DNA from: Muraenolepis orangiensis | Taxonomy: Eukaryota; Chordata; Actinopteri; Gadiformes; Muraenolepididae | NCBI GenBank assembly: GCA_027704905.1 | Contig: CM051018.1 | Span: 17,054,528 to 17,118,527 of the forward strand | Length of the DNA: 64,000 nucleotides | Direction: 5' to 3' | In this document: one piece after another, positions 34,804 to 60,921 of the stretch | How the letters are laid out: the number at the start of each line of letters is the position of its first letter | Position numbering within the stretch: position 1 is the stretch's first letter | Position numbers and translations under genes: made by a program | The notes under the pieces: model-generated | Seen by the model: the letters and a program-made list of their open reading frames with translations, nothing else | The model's database searches: none | What the model was told of the DNA's origin: nothing

Positions 34804-34809
34804 TTCTCT
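34718..34809. repeat. (TCTG)n/(CT)n microsatellite
   Basis: TCTG units pass into CT repeats, the complement of the GACA/GA compound seen at 19300. Confidence 0.9.
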
Positions 34810-36097
34810 CCCTCCAACCAACTGCCCGAGGGCTGTGCATGTGATGAGATAAGGGGGTGTCTCCAGTGAAAGGTGACTCAGCAGTGATCCACAGCATGCA
34901 GCCTCTCCTGAGATAAGAGCGTTTTGTAAGGGGCCACTGGAGAGAGGGAGGGAGAGAGAGAGAGAGAGGGAGGGACAGATACTGGGAACACATGGGGTGG
35001 AGGGGCCCGGTGGCTGTGTTTATAGAAAAGACCACAAATACACATTGTTTTGTCCAGGGTCCAAAATCGAATGGACAGAAATGTATACTTCGCGTACTTA
35101 TAAGAATGGTCTTCCCATTCAGAAACGGTCTTTGTACATCTGTTCTCTTTTTAAATAAAAATATATATACTTGTATAATATACGTTCTATGTTCTCAGAG
35201 CGGTGTGTAACTTCTTCAATATTTGTACATTTTTAAACATGATATTTTTAGGATTGTGGGAATAACCCATCTAGGGGCCGGGTACGGCAAATAACCTGAG
35301 CTACAATCCATCAGACAATATATATTACAGCATGTGTCTCTGTGTCTGTATTTGACCCGATACAAATACACCACACCAACCAACTAATACATTGACCACC
35401 GGTCACACACCAGGACGACAAATGATTTGCATTAGAAAATAAGAAAAACACAATCAATTATTTTTTTTTAGTGTTCCCCATCAATATTAATCCCCCAGTT
35501 CATATCTCTGGATGATTTTGAGATGATATCCGGGGCACTCGGCACACAATTTGCCGTTAACTACTTGCCGATGTGCACTTGATTGACTCGCAAAATTGGC
35601 AATCCGGCGAAGAGCTGAGAGTCATTATAAAACAACTGAATGTGAGCTCAAGTAACGTTCTCAACACACAACGCACAGTGCATGTTGCACTTGAACACAC
35701 ACGTGTGTGTGCACGTGGTGCATGTGTTCATACAGTGTGAGGAATGGTGAGCGAACCAAGACCTCGGTGAGTAGCTGTACACTAAAAGCGCCTCTTCGGC
35801 ATTGAATTGTGCCGGCCACTTCTACTACAGGAAACACCAGGTATATAACATTTGGTGAACAGACATGAATCTCCATTTGTAGCGTAACACATGCATGCCA
35901 TGCTAGTGTTATTCCCCATTCTTCCCATGTGAACAGCAGTACATGCAGGGTCAAACTGTCTTAAATGGATAAAGTGGGAACAATGCAGTGCACTGAAATA
36001 GGTATGTATCCGTTAAATAAGAGTGCAGTGTGTCTAATACCAGGACACTTGTTGGGTAGTTCACCCCCGCCAGGCTAAATGGATAAAACATTGTGCC

Positions 36098-36162
36098 TCA
36101 CACGCACACACACACACACACGCACACACACACACGCACACGCGCACGCACGCACACACACA

Positions 36163-36193
<31 letters not shown>

Positions 36194-36294
36194 GCACACA
36201 CACACACGCACACACACGCACACGCACGCACGCACACACACACACACGCGCACGCAAGCACGCACACACATACACGCGCACGCACGCACAAATG

Positions 36295-36364
<70 letters not shown>
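36098..36364. repeat. compound (CA)n with CG interruptions
   Basis: About 265 bp. The proximal half carries many ACGC interruptions and the distal 65 bp is pure CA. Confidence 0.95.
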
Positions 36365-36366
<2 letters not shown>

Positions 36367-36769
36367 GAATCTCATTATATTGGAAAGAAAGCAGATGTTT
36401 AAAAAAAAGCAGTGTTAATTTCATGGACTGTTTCAGCGTGCCAGAACAGGTGACAGAAGGGGAGCTGCCCATATGCAAGTGAGGAGTCCCCATTCGACCC
36501 CCCCCCCCCACCCCCCATCCACCCCCCACCCCCACCATGTAGGAAAATAAATAAATAAACAATGAATGGTCCACTCTCCCGCTCGCCTCATCCCATCTCA
36601 TGCATGGCTGCCAGTAATGGTCTACTGGGTGTCAGCTCTTATTGGCACGGTACAAAGCAAGTGCCAAGCGCCCCGTACATCGGCTCCCCCGAGCGAACTC
36701 GGCCTCCTCTGGATAAAAGCAAGCAAAATGCCTCAGTCGCGTCTTCACACAGACACAGACATGCTGGGC

Positions 36770-36905
36770 TGGAACGAGGAAGTGCAGTGGAGAGGGGAGG
36801 GACCGAGGGCACAGCTCCATGGGGCTGCCGCGGCGCTGCGAACTTCTGCACATGGAGCCGGGGAGAGCTGGAAGAACTTCATATTGCAAACTCAAGGAAT
36901 AGCAG
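36770..36905 (+). other. ikzf1: candidate non-coding first exon of ikzf1
   Basis: A GC-rich, GGAA-containing stretch ends at a strong donor-like sequence, AGCAG|gtaaagtg (36901-36912), about 6 kb before the first coding exon, which itself begins with 5' UTR. Ikaros genes have upstream non-coding first exons. The exact start and use are inference. Confidence 0.3.
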
Positions 36906-37813
36906 GTAAAGTGAGCTCCGTCTTGCTTCTCGGCCGAAAAGGGGGGGAAAAAACATTTTGAATGTGTGTGAAGTTGTGTGTCTTCGGCAAACGCCGTAAG
37001 TTTAGTTTGAGAGAGCAGGGAGACGCGCACCTGACGGGAGCCGCTGTCCTTAGTTTCGGTGCAGGTGCGCCTCAGCGGCTATTCCTGTCTGGCGCGTCTA
37101 ACTGCCAGCCGGTATAACGGATAACACAAGTTGTGATATGTGTTAAGATATTCGTTTTTTAACTAATTTGATTATTAACATCATTAACATTGAACATTTA
37201 TTGGAAAACCCGTTGTTCCCGATTTCCCATTCCTGCTTTTGGAAATGGGGGATTTATCTTTCAATACCGTGAGATTTTCCTTAAGGTTTATGCAATCCAT
37301 TTAGGCTAAATGGGAGTATTATATTAACATTCTTATCTGAATCTTTTCTCTACTTTTTCAGTATATCGCGCTATAGCACCTGTTGCGACGATTTCCGCAC
37401 TTTGGCGCTGACTAAAGTTTCCTCAAACATTGAGAGAAAAACTATAGACAACACGAATAGTTTAAAACGTAATGTTCAAATACCTTTTAAAATATTAGAG
37501 GGAAAATACATAGGGTTAACTTGTATAGGTCCTGTTTCACTTTAAGAGCAAACAACATGCGCTCCAACGCGAGCACAACTTTCTTAACGTCTACAATCAC
37601 AAACCATATTATTATTATATTATATGATTAAAAGTTGGCGTTTTGTTCACCGTTACATTGAATCTAAGTAGGGAAGTATATGTTGTATGTGTTGGGAACA
37701 CAGTATATGTTGTACAACAGCACATGAGGCTCCCTGAAAGTTGATCGGAAACCCATGAGTCCATAACGAGTCAATTCTAAACGTTTTGAACATTCACCAT
37801 CTACAACACTACT

Positions 37814-37960
37814 AACTATCACACAACATGAACGCACTATCACACAACATGAAAACACTATCACACGACATACAACACTATCACACGACATACAACACTA
37901 TCACACGACATACAACACTATCACACGACATACAACACTATCACACAACATACAACACAG
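37814..37960. repeat. 20-bp minisatellite (CACTATCACACGACATACAA)n
   Basis: About seven tandem units. The first two are diverged (caacatgaacg, caacatgaaaa) and the central four are identical. Confidence 0.92.
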
Positions 37961-38569
37961 TCTATCCCCCTTATCCCCGGAGAGCCGTGTGTTGCTGGTG
38001 CGTATTTACACCGTAAGTCAACGGAAGGTGCATCAAATTACATGGCATCATTATTATTGTTTTTTTTATTATGTTCATTTTTTGGGCCTGTTGATAAGGA
38101 ATAGATTTTTTTTTTAATACATTTTTTCGTATTAATCATTTGGGGCTGTTATTTGTCCACTTTCCTCAAGGAAATGATATTTTCGTATAGCACGCTTCGG
38201 CCTAATCGTCTAACAATGTGCCGTGAAGAAAAGGCTGAAAACTAAATGATTTACAATTATATTATTAGTCGTTTGGAGGAGCACATTATATTCTTGTCAC
38301 TGATCTGTCGAATGGATTTTTGTATGTTGTTGCATCCACTAAAACTTAAACATATAGGCCATATAAACTTGTCGGCTAACTATAACATTTAAGGAGAGGC
38401 ATTTATCTGTGAACAAATAAACAACTGCCAGATGAGTTAACAGCAAAATCTATTATAATTGTTTTACTTAATTTCCATGTAATTAATACACACGGAAAGT
38501 TTTTTATCAGAAATACAGAAGACCTTGTTTTAAAGTTCCCTATATCTCCCAATCACACACAGACACACA

Positions 38570-39208
<639 letters not shown>

Positions 39209-40028
39209 CGCATTTTCTGAAACCCACAAGCCTCTTCCTGCCTCTCGATCCTCCCTCGTCGAACTTAGACAAAAACCTTTCCAGTCCTATACGTCAAGAG
39301 AGCCTCTAACCTTTATTTGGTTTTCTACGTGCTCCCAGTGTGTGACCTCAGAGATATTCAGGCGCACAGCATGCACCCCCCCCCCCCCCCCCCCCACCCT
39401 CTCCAACCCCCTACGACCGAAACCCCCGGCTTCAACGGAACACCACACGCCCAGAGAGGTGTTGGTGTGCAGTGTCGACGGCGAGAAGCTCAGGGCCACA
39501 GAAAGAAGAAAAGAACAGAAGAAAAGCACCAGTTACGCATTTAGCAGTTTGTCTTCCAAAAAAACTAAAAACGAGTTATGATGATCCGTCAACAGGCCAT
39601 GCACGCTTTTCCCCCCTTTAAAACATCCCCCCCCCCCTTTCCTATTTGTTATTTACGTTCACCAGTGCCGAAACCCAAATAACAAAAATCGAACAAACGC
39701 ATATTTTGAATAAATATACGCCCCGAGAAAAAGATGAACTTTAAACATTAACATTTAGTGTTGGTCGGCTGTCGTTGTTTGTAGAACCGTTTATTGGGGC
39801 GCTCGGCGAGGTGGTTTCCTCTTTCTGCTCGCCGACGTAGGCCATAGGAAGATTTGCGTGGCCGCCCACCGACCCGCTGACGTGACCGTGCTTCCTCTCT
39901 CATCTACCATCTGCCTACGTTTAGACCGATATGGAAATCACACGAGAATAGCAAACCCCCCCCCATCCCCTCACCACCCCACCCTCTCCCCCTCGAGTCC
40001 CTCCCAACCTCCAGACTCCTCCAGATGC

Positions 40029-40106
40029 TAAAGAAGAAGAAGAAGAAGAAGAAGAAGAAGAAGAAGAAGAAGAAGAAGAAGAAGAAGAAGAAGAAGAAGA
40101 AGAAGA
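40029..40106. repeat. (AAG)n microsatellite
   Basis: About 26 perfect AAG units. Confidence 0.97.
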
Positions 40107-40739
40107 CAGGTCCCTTGGATCGTTAGGACAGCACGCAATGCAATCGCTTAACGAATCATGTGCACCGGTGGCCCTTTAGATACCCCCCTCCCATACGCTC
40201 CCCCCCCCCCCCCCAACCCCTCCCCGCCCCGGCCTTCACACACGGGTGTCCTGGGGGGACGGGGACTGCGGCCTCCTGACTTATGTGGCCGAAAATTCTG
40301 CGTTGCAAAACAGAACTACTCCCTCACCCGGCACCCCCCCCCCCCCCCCCTCCTCCCCCCCCCCCCCCCCCTTCGCCACCCAAACCCTCCACCAACCCCC
40401 CCTCCCTCATCGCATCCCTGGTATTTGTTCCAAGTGTGTGGAGCCATCTGTCAGTCAAACAGGAAGCGCTAGGGTTCCCCCCATGGGCTTGTCTCGCTAT
40501 TTTCGGGAGCCCCCGCGTCTCCCTGCGTGGCTGCTACTGCTACTGGCCGCCGCCGCTGCCGCCGCCGCCGCTGCTTGGACCGAGCTCTGGCCCCCGCCAG
40601 GGGTTTTCTTGAAGTGGCAGAGCCGGGGGCCGAGGCTGCCGGGGCCCCATCTGCTGCAGGCATCGGGGGCCATCCATAATTAATACGGCCACGTGCACTT
40701 GTGACTCGTCAGACATGCAGGCCCTGGCCGGAGGAAGGG

Positions 40740-40740
<1 letters not shown>

Positions 40741-40800
<60 letters not shown>
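40741..40800. repeat. (TG)n microsatellite
   Basis: About 30 TG units. Confidence 0.97.
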
Positions 40801-40802
<2 letters not shown>

Positions 40803-40904
40803 CGCTCGCCCTGTGTGGGTTCTTTCTTTGTGTCACAAAAAAGAAAACCGCAAAACTCTTCCCTTTGGCCTCTTTGCTTCCTTTGGTCTCTCTGCCCTCA
40901 TATA

Positions 40905-41073
40905 GGTCGGTCTCTCTGTCCCTCTGTACCTGTCTCTGTCTGTCTGTCCGCCTCGCTTGCACTCATCTATGTCTATCTGTCTGTCCCTCTGTACTCAACT
41001 CTGTCTGTCTCTCTGCCTCTCTGTACTCGTCTCTGTCTGTCTCTCTGCCCCTCTGTACTTGTCTATGTCTGTA

Positions 41074-41113
<40 letters not shown>

Positions 41114-41545
41114 AGTCTCTCGGCAGTCATCGATATCTGTCTCTCTGTCTCTGCACTCATCTATGTCTGTCTGTCACTCTGTACTCATCTATGTCTGTCT
41201 GTCTCTCTCTCTGTCTCTGCACTCATCTATGTCTGTCTGTCACTCTGTACTCATCTATGTCTGTCTGTCTCTCTCTCTGTCTCTGCACTCATCTATGTCT
41301 CTCTCTGTCTCTGCACTCACCTATGTCTGTCTGTCTCTCTGTACTGGTCTATGTCTGTCTCTCTCTCTGTAGTTGTCTATATCTTTCTGTCTGTCTCTCT
41401 GTACTGGTCTATGTCTGTCTCTCTCTGTGTACTTGTCTATGTCTGTCTGTTTGTCTCTCTGTACTCGTCTATGTCTGTCTGCCTCTCTGTAGCCATCTAT
41501 GTCTGTCTGTCTCTCTGCAATCGTCTATGTCTGTCTGTCTCCTTT
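40905..41545. repeat. CTGT/CTCT minisatellite with higher-order units
   Basis: Units of about 34-64 bp of the form ctctgtactcatctatgtctgtctgtct repeat many times with variation (actggtctatg, actcgtctatg, agccatctatg). All three forward frames stay open and give spurious Ser/Leu/Cys-rich ORFs. Confidence 0.92.
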
Positions 41546-41674
41546 CTGTTGCGTGCCGTCTTCAGTTTCACACATTACACCCTCCCTCCCCTTTGCCATC
41601 CACGCCTATGTTTAGTGGCCGTCTCTCGCTCTCTCACTTATTCTCACCCTTTCACCCTTATTTTACATTGCCTG

Positions 41675-42205
<531 letters not shown>

Positions 42206-42973
42206 TGTCTTTGTCTCTGATTGCGGCAGTGCGAGGCGGCGGTGTCTGGGCCCGCGCCCAGCGATGCGTGCGGTGTAAATTAGAGCGAACACGAGCGCAG
42301 ATCAGCCGGGCCCCAGCGAGCACGGCGCCTCTCCCGGTGACCCCCAGGGCCACTTAATTTTCTGCTTAATTTTGCGGCAGTCAGTTTGCATTTTTGGATG
42401 ATTACGTGGCAGGAAATTAACAATAAATAACAAATGTGGTCTGAAAGACCCCCCCCCCCCACTCCACACACACACACACACACACCACACACACACACCA
42501 CACACCACCACCACCCTTTCCCAGTGTATAGCAATCCCCCTCCCCTCTCCCTCACTGCACTCACTGCAAGCCCCAGCCTGGGCCCTCATCGGCCCCTGCT
42601 CGGCTCTCCCATGAGTGGAGGTGCAGGGGGTGGGGTGGGGGTGGGGGTGTGGGAGGGAGGGGGGGGCCCTCTGTCAGACTCCTAATGAAAGTGTCTGTGA
42701 TTGTAATGTAACGGAGGCGGAGGACAGTGGCGTGTGGGGCCCCCGCCGCTGACAGGAGCGATCCGGTTGGGGGTGACGGGGGGGAAGGAGCCGTGCGGAG
42801 AGAAGAGTTCACCTCTCTTTCTTCTAATGCTGTTTTTCCACCGCGCACTCTTGATTAAAAAACTCTGAGCAATCTCCATCTCTCTCTCCCTGTCTCTCTC
42901 CATCTCTCTATCTCTCTCTTTCTTTCTCTCTCTGTCTCTCTCTTTGTCTCCTCCACTAGAGTACCTGCACCGA

Positions 42974-55206
<12,233 letters not shown>

Positions 55207-56190
55207 GGCCCTGGGAGGGCCTCAGGGGGGGGGGGGGGAGGAGGGTTTTTTTTTCCCGCCATGCTGAAAAAATGTTTAATATGTACATATGAGGAACACT
55301 CAACCCGACATTTACATACACACACACACATATACACACACACACTCGCACTCTCTTGCGTGCATACTCACTCATGCATACAAACACACACAAACACACA
55401 CACACACACACACACACAGAAAGTTATTTAAAGCCGTCATTGTTAAATACACTGTTATAGTTTTTTATACCGAAAATGCATGTTTGTAGAATAATAAAAA
55501 AAATTGCAAAATTATCAAAGAAAGAATTTTTTTTTATATTGCGTTTCAATGCCATGGAAAATGTTTAATTAAATGTGCTGTAGTGATAGCCCATTAAAGG
55601 TCAACGTATCTATTTGGGCATCATTCTGCTGTATTTAGGTGTGACGTTGTTGATCTATTCATGGCAGCTGTACTATACTACGTCTTCTTACTGATCTTTT
55701 TTTCAAGACATGATTCCATCAAAGCCACAGTATTAATACCAAACTGTTTAAAATATCAATGGTGAATAGGGATCATTTTTGTAGAATTCCTTTTATAACG
55801 AAAAAGATATTTAAAAACAAAAATAAAGATCATTCTACCCCCAACTGTATTCAATATACACATATTATACACATTTGTTTGTTTTTTTACTTTTCCCCTT
55901 TATTTATGTCACAGTATATGTTTTTGTATTTATTAGTGTTTTATTTAGTTTTTTTGTAGTCTAATAGTTATATAACGTGACATCACTTCCTGTCTGACTG
56001 TATAGCGCGACATGAGGCTTAAAAAAACTGACTGCTGCTGGAAGCCTTTCCTCCCTAAGTTCAAAGGTCACCTGGTTTTCTGTGTTGTCTCTGCTGGGTG
56101 ACACGTGTCTATTTGTCAATGAACATGAGTAGTGAAAAAAGGTAATTTGATGCTTGCGAAATATCAATAAAATTGTATTTTACATAAGTG
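55207..56190 (+). other. ikzf1: ikzf1 3' UTR with several poly(A) signals
   Basis: AT-rich sequence with T-runs follows the ikzf1 stop codon. AATAAA hexamers occur at 55493-55498, 55822-55827 and 56166-56171. The last sits in an aatatcaataaaattg context and is my choice for the distal end. A (CA)n tract occupies about 55316-55420. Confidence 0.5.
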
Positions 56191-58881
56191 ATTCATGGAC
56201 AGTATGTTGAGTTTTTTGTTTCAATATTATCAGGATTGCATTTAAGCGAGTTTTGACATAAACCTTTTATGTACAGTATTTGGCGTGCTACATTTTTTTA
56301 TATTTTCCCCATAAAATATCTGTTGTGTGAATGTCGTCTTAGTTTTAGTGTTTGCAATAAATGTAATTATAAACAGCAATTCAGACTCAGTCCTCATCTA
56401 GAAAGTGATGGAATTGCTGTAGTTCATAAAATAGGCCTGTATCATTTCCATAAATAACCTACACGTTCATATAAGGGCAAAACTCACCCATCATATTAGA
56501 GTGAGTTTCACTATAATTGGGTTTCACACGACTATGCCTTGCATACGCATGGTCCTCTGTGAAGGCATGGGAAGGCCTACGAGATGGTGATCAACCTCAT
56601 GGGAATCTAAGCAAGGAGACGAGGCTTGGAGGAGATGTGGTTGTGAGAAGGGAAGAGGGTTCAGGGTGAGCTGTGGAGCTCTTCAGCGCTGCAGCAGAGG
56701 CGTCCAGATGGCTTCTGCGAGATTCATCAGAAAGGGGAAGCAGCTGCAGCAAGAGTTGCTTCTTGGGACCTTAGGGGTAGGGAGGGCACTATTTGCATGA
56801 GTGGGGATGATTTGGCCAACCAGCTCTGGCCCAGCCAGAATCCCAAATCTCACTTCCTCAAGTTTTGTTTTTTTTAGCCAGTCGACCAAAATAGTCAACA
56901 GGCCGAATCAGGGCTCTAAGTATGCTTACATGAATGCACTTGTTAAGTAATACGGATCCGAAGGGATGCCTTCGCCATTTCTTCAAGCGTATGTGGCTGT
57001 TTGCTTGGGGAAAGAAGAGGTCTAGACCGCACAGAAGATCTTTTTTAAATGTTGTCGTTATACACAAATACATAGGTAGGCTATTATGTTCTACCAACGT
57101 GCGATGCTGAGAATACCCATCATTAAAAATGAAAACAATTATACAGGCCTACAAACAAACCAAAAGTATTAAAGTGTCCTTGCTTGGCATGCAGACTGCT
57201 TGTGACACTAGTGGCACATTAAGGATAGGAAGTAGACTGAGGCTTATTATTAAAAGCAATCCATACAAACCAATAAGTCAGTCAAAAGTTCAAAAAGGGA
57301 AGAGGAAGGAACCCAAATAAAACCAAAAATGAAAGCCAAAAAGAGTCAGAGTCAAAGAGGGTCAGGATATGGAATTGACGGCTTTGTGATGAGCGTCATA
57401 ACATGAGATCAGCGCAGATTAGCACAATTAGCGTGGGTTAATCAATTATGCCACAGGCCCAGGTGTATAGCGACGTTCAAATGATAAGGTACACTGGCAA
57501 CAATATACATCATTATACAATCAGCAAGACGATCTCCTGACTCCATGCATGGATCTTATAGGTTTAATCAGTAGCGCGCCAGGCTACACCACTTTGGGTG
57601 TGTGCGGGCAATCACATTGGCCTGTAATCGCATTAACAAACAAAGAGGAAATGAAGATACAAGCATACGGCACATTGTGAAATGTATATTGCCTCATACT
57701 CTGACCTGCATCCCAGCCGATAGGAACGCTATCCTTCTGGCCCGGTCCAGCATAGAGGACCCCTGGAGTTGTGAGGAGCCCACACTGGGGGCCCATGGAG
57801 AGGCCTGACTCCTTCCGCTGCTGGCTAATTGAACAAAGTTTCAATACTTTGGCCGACAGTGCGTTGCTGAAATATTGATGAGGTACTTGACAAAAAAATA
57901 TGAAAAATGAACGAAAGCCAGTTTTTCATGGTCTTCCAGTTTCTCAACACGAAATTTATGAGAATGAATGTCGATTTATTTAATCTGAGCGCAATCTATA
58001 ATCGTTTGTTCTTCGATGGTGCAGCGCGTGACACCATAAAAACCATAATTAAAATAAATCTGAATTACTACCTTATGGATAGGATACCGTTTCTGATGAG
58101 AAGGGCATATTAGCGAAGGACTGGAAACTGACTTGTTATAATTTTCTAGACCAATAGAGTCCTATCAATCCAACAGCTCTATGGCATCAGGTGGCCTAAT
58201 GAGAAAGAAAACAGTTGACATTTTATTGGGATGGAACTGTTGTGTTCGGTCTCTGTTGACCACACACCCCCACACAGCGCAGCAACAGGTTGTTTCACTA
58301 TTATGCGGCAGGATCCGGTCACTGTTGCCCAACTTCCACACAAACGGTTGGCTCATCCAGCATCAGGAACACTGGCTCTGCACACTGCAGGAGCACGAGA
58401 AGCATGTGCACACTCCAAGGCCTCATGGCCGTAACTTGGTAAAAAAAAATACCTCCACCACTATCATGTTTTGATGGCAACAAATACCGCACTCTTTTTT
58501 TTTATTACAAAACCATATACATATTTTGTAATACAAACAGAAAGGTCACAACTTTCAGGAAAACAAGTAAAACATCAATCATCACAGCTTTGTTTCTGAC
58601 GGTAAACTGTGGACTATAGAGGTCATATGCACATAAACTAACAAAGTGGTTATAAACAGCCAGGATGTAGAGTCTGCATCATCACTGATACAGACTACCT
58701 GGTGGCCAAAGCTCAACAAATGTACATAATGAAGTTTTTCACCTCACAAACTCCCCACCACTGAGCAATACACATCTGAGAAACGTCAATAAAACACAAT
58801 CAAACAATGTGTTGGAACATCAACTGATTTAACACAACAATTGATGTTAAAGAGATTGCAATAAACAATGGACATACAGTA
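56191..58881. other. ikzf1-fignl1 convergent intergenic region
   Basis: About 2.7 kb of mostly unique AT-rich sequence between the two 3' ends. No gene seen. It may include a longer fignl1 3' UTR. Confidence 0.5.
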
Positions 58882-58887
58882 TTTATT
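58882..58887 (-). terminator. fignl1: fignl1 poly(A) signal
   Basis: An AATAAA hexamer (TTTATT on the plus strand) lies 56 nt after the fignl1 stop codon. A second AATAAA at 58501-58506 would give a longer 3' UTR. Choice is inference. Confidence 0.4.
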
Positions 58888-58942
58888 ATTGTCAACAAAG
58901 TAATAAACACAGCAACAACATTTGAAAAAAAGCCTGCATGTC

Positions 58943-60901
58943 TCAACGACCGCATCCGAAGGTCCTGTTCCACTCCTCGTACAGCTCCAGGTCTTTGGGC
59001 GAGACACTGGGCCGCACCGTATTCAGGGCGTCCTGGAAGTCCCGGTAGAGGATTGGGCGCACCTGGTCCGGGCTGATGGTGGCGATGTCGTCAAGCCGGA
59101 TGCTGCGGATGGGCCCCAGCGCCGCCTCTCGGCACAGCTGCGTCATGTCCGCCCCCGAGAACCCCTCGGCCGACGCCACCACGCTCTCCAGCTCTTCGGC
59201 GGCCAGCTGGTTCTTCTCGTGGGCCATGAGGATGGTGACGATCTGACGGCGGGCGGAGGCCTCCGGCAGCGGGATGTACAGCCGCTTGGCCAGGCGGCGG
59301 CGGGCCGCCTCGTCGATCTCCTGTGGCCGGTTGGTGGCGCCCACCACCAGGACCCGGTCCTCGGCCGCTGTCGACGCCCCGTCCAGCTGCACCAGGAACT
59401 CCGTCTTGATGCGCCGCGACGAGTCGTGCTCGCCGTCCGTGCGCTGGGACAGCAGAGAGTCAATCTCGTCCATGAAGATGACTGCCGGCTGGTGGCAGCG
59501 CGCAATGGCGAACAGGGCGCGCACCATCTTCTCTCCCTCGCCCACCCACTTGGAGGTGAGCGACGACGCGCTGATGCTGAAGAAGGTGGCCCCCGACTGG
59601 CATGCGATGCACTTCCCGATGAGGGTCTTGCCGGTCCCCGGGGGCCCGAACAGGAGGATACCTTTGGGGGGGCCACGTAGGCCTGTGAAAATGTCCGGTC
59701 GCAGCATGGGCCAGACCACGATCTCCTTTATGGTGGCCTTGGCGAACTCCAGACCGGCGATGTCATCCCAGGTAACGGGAGGGCCGTGGTCCATGATTTC
59801 GCTCATGATCAGCTCGATTATCTTGGGTTCAAAGTTCTTCAGCCGCTCGTCCAGGATCTGAGGTTCTTGTTCGGCTGCGAGGCTGGCCCCGCCCTCCTCT
59901 TCCTCTTGTCTCGGCAGAGGTGACACAAACTTAGAAGTGGCTCCCCGAGGCCTGTTGGCCCCGAGGGATTTCTTCATGGCTGCCGCCAAGCCCGGTGCGT
60001 TTCCTCTCTGGGGAGGATGGGAGTTCTTCTTGTGTTGCTCAACAATGAACTGCTCCCGGGCTGACCTGAAAGTCCCCCCTGCTGTTGGTGGCTCAGCGCT
60101 GCTCTGGCCTCTGTGCGTTCCCTTGACACCCATATCTCTGGTGGCCTCTCCCGTCGAGTTGTAGAAATTCTTGCGCTTCACAGCGTTGGAGGAAGGAAAG
60201 AGGGTGGACTGCTGAGCGTGCGTGGCCCCGGCAGGGCCCGAGGCCCCCAGGGGGGGACCCGAAGCTGCGTGACCGAACAGAGGCTGGCTGCGTGCGGGCG
60301 GGCGGCCGAACACATTGCCACTGGTGGAACCCCCCTCAAAGTCATTCACCCTTTCCGTAGCACCACCCAGTGGATTACCCACCATGTTGTAACCCTCTGC
60401 TTTTTTGGACACTTGTGCTCCTGTGGATTTAAATAATAGAGGCTCTGCCTTGACTCCAGCAAAGGGAGCAGAAAGGATGCCGCTTCGGCTCTCTTCTCCA
60501 ACAGAAATGTTAGCATCTGCTGGCGCCACTGGGGAGCTGCCGCCTCCCCCCGCCCGAATCATCCTCTGCACGCAAGGCAGCTCCGACACACTCTCCGCGG
60601 TCAGGGACGATTCCCATTTGTCGCTGTGGTTCCTCTGACTGCGGGCCAGGTGCAGTGCGGCCTCCGCATAGTTATTCAGCCCCGAGTGTGGGTCGTCGGA
60701 GTCCAGCACCGCGGCGTAGCGCTCAGAGTAGGTCCTGAGCAGGCTGTCCGCGCCGGCCTGGGAGAGCTGGGAGCTTGCCCATGCATACTGAATGGACAGG
60801 ATGTGAGCCCGGTAGGCGTCTGCCGTCTGTTCAGGTGTGCAGGCGCCAGATGAAATGTCAAAGGACCTCCGTTGCCACTCGTCCAGGTGTGCGCCGCTCA
60901 T
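58943..60901 (-). CDS. fignl1: fignl1 (fidgetin-like 1 AAA-ATPase), single coding exon
   Basis: This 652-residue ORF begins MSGAHLDEWQRRSFDISSGA and ends WNRTFGCGR. FIGNL1 is a nuclear AAA-ATPase that removes or remodels RAD51 and DMC1 filaments during homologous recombination. The N terminus (QYAWASSQ...SGLNNYAE) matches the family. FRSAREQFIVEQHKK from F278 corresponds to the RAD51-binding region. MKKSLGANRPRG follows. The AAA core has Walker A GPPGTGKT (419-426), Walker B IFMDEIDSL (D478, E479), sensor N524 and the RRxxKxEFLVQLDG region, then a VPS4-type C-terminal segment. All catalytic residues are intact. Human FIGNL1 is 674 residues and also has one coding exon. It is convergent with ikzf1, as in human. 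Confidence 0.97.
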   Translation of the reverse strand: MSGAHLDEWQRRSFDISSGACTPEQTADAYRAHILSIQYAWASSQLSQAGADSLLRTYSERYAAVLDSDDPHSGLNNYAEAALHLARSQRNHSDKWESSLTAESVSELPCVQRMIRAGGGGSSPVAPADANISVGEESRSGILSAPFAGVKAEPLLFKSTGAQVSKKAEGYNMVGNPLGGATERVNDFEGGSTSGNVFGRPPARSQPLFGHAASGPPLGASGPAGATHAQQSTLFPSSNAVKRKNFYNSTGEATRDMGVKGTHRGQSSAEPPTAGGTFRSAREQFIVEQHKKNSHPPQRGNAPGLAAAMKKSLGANRPRGATSKFVSPLPRQEEEEGGASLAAEQEPQILDERLKNFEPKIIELIMSEIMDHGPPVTWDDIAGLEFAKATIKEIVVWPMLRPDIFTGLRGPPKGILLFGPPGTGKTLIGKCIACQSGATFFSISASSLTSKWVGEGEKMVRALFAIARCHQPAVIFMDEIDSLLSQRTDGEHDSSRRIKTEFLVQLDGASTAAEDRVLVVGATNRPQEIDEAARRRLAKRLYIPLPEASARRQIVTILMAHEKNQLAAEELESVVASAEGFSGADMTQLCREAALGPIRSIRLDDIATISPDQVRPILYRDFQDALNTVRPSVSPKDLELYEEWNRTFGCGR

Positions 60902-60921
60902 GCCTGGTCTGCTCCAGCCTG
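60902..60921 (-). other. fignl1: fignl1 5' UTR segment and splice acceptor
   Basis: On the minus strand a pyrimidine-rich stretch ending TTGAACAG (CAG at 60919-60921) lies 17 nt before the start codon. This indicates that a non-coding upstream exon is spliced to the coding exon, as in other vertebrates. I could not place that first exon. Confidence 0.6.

Noticed and set aside
37814..37960. CRISPR-like array
   Set aside because: The units are contiguous 20-bp tandem repeats with no spacers, in a vertebrate genome.
58922..59680. 252-residue plus-strand ORF
   Set aside because: It is antisense to the conserved fignl1 AAA domain. GC-rich third positions keep the opposite strand open.
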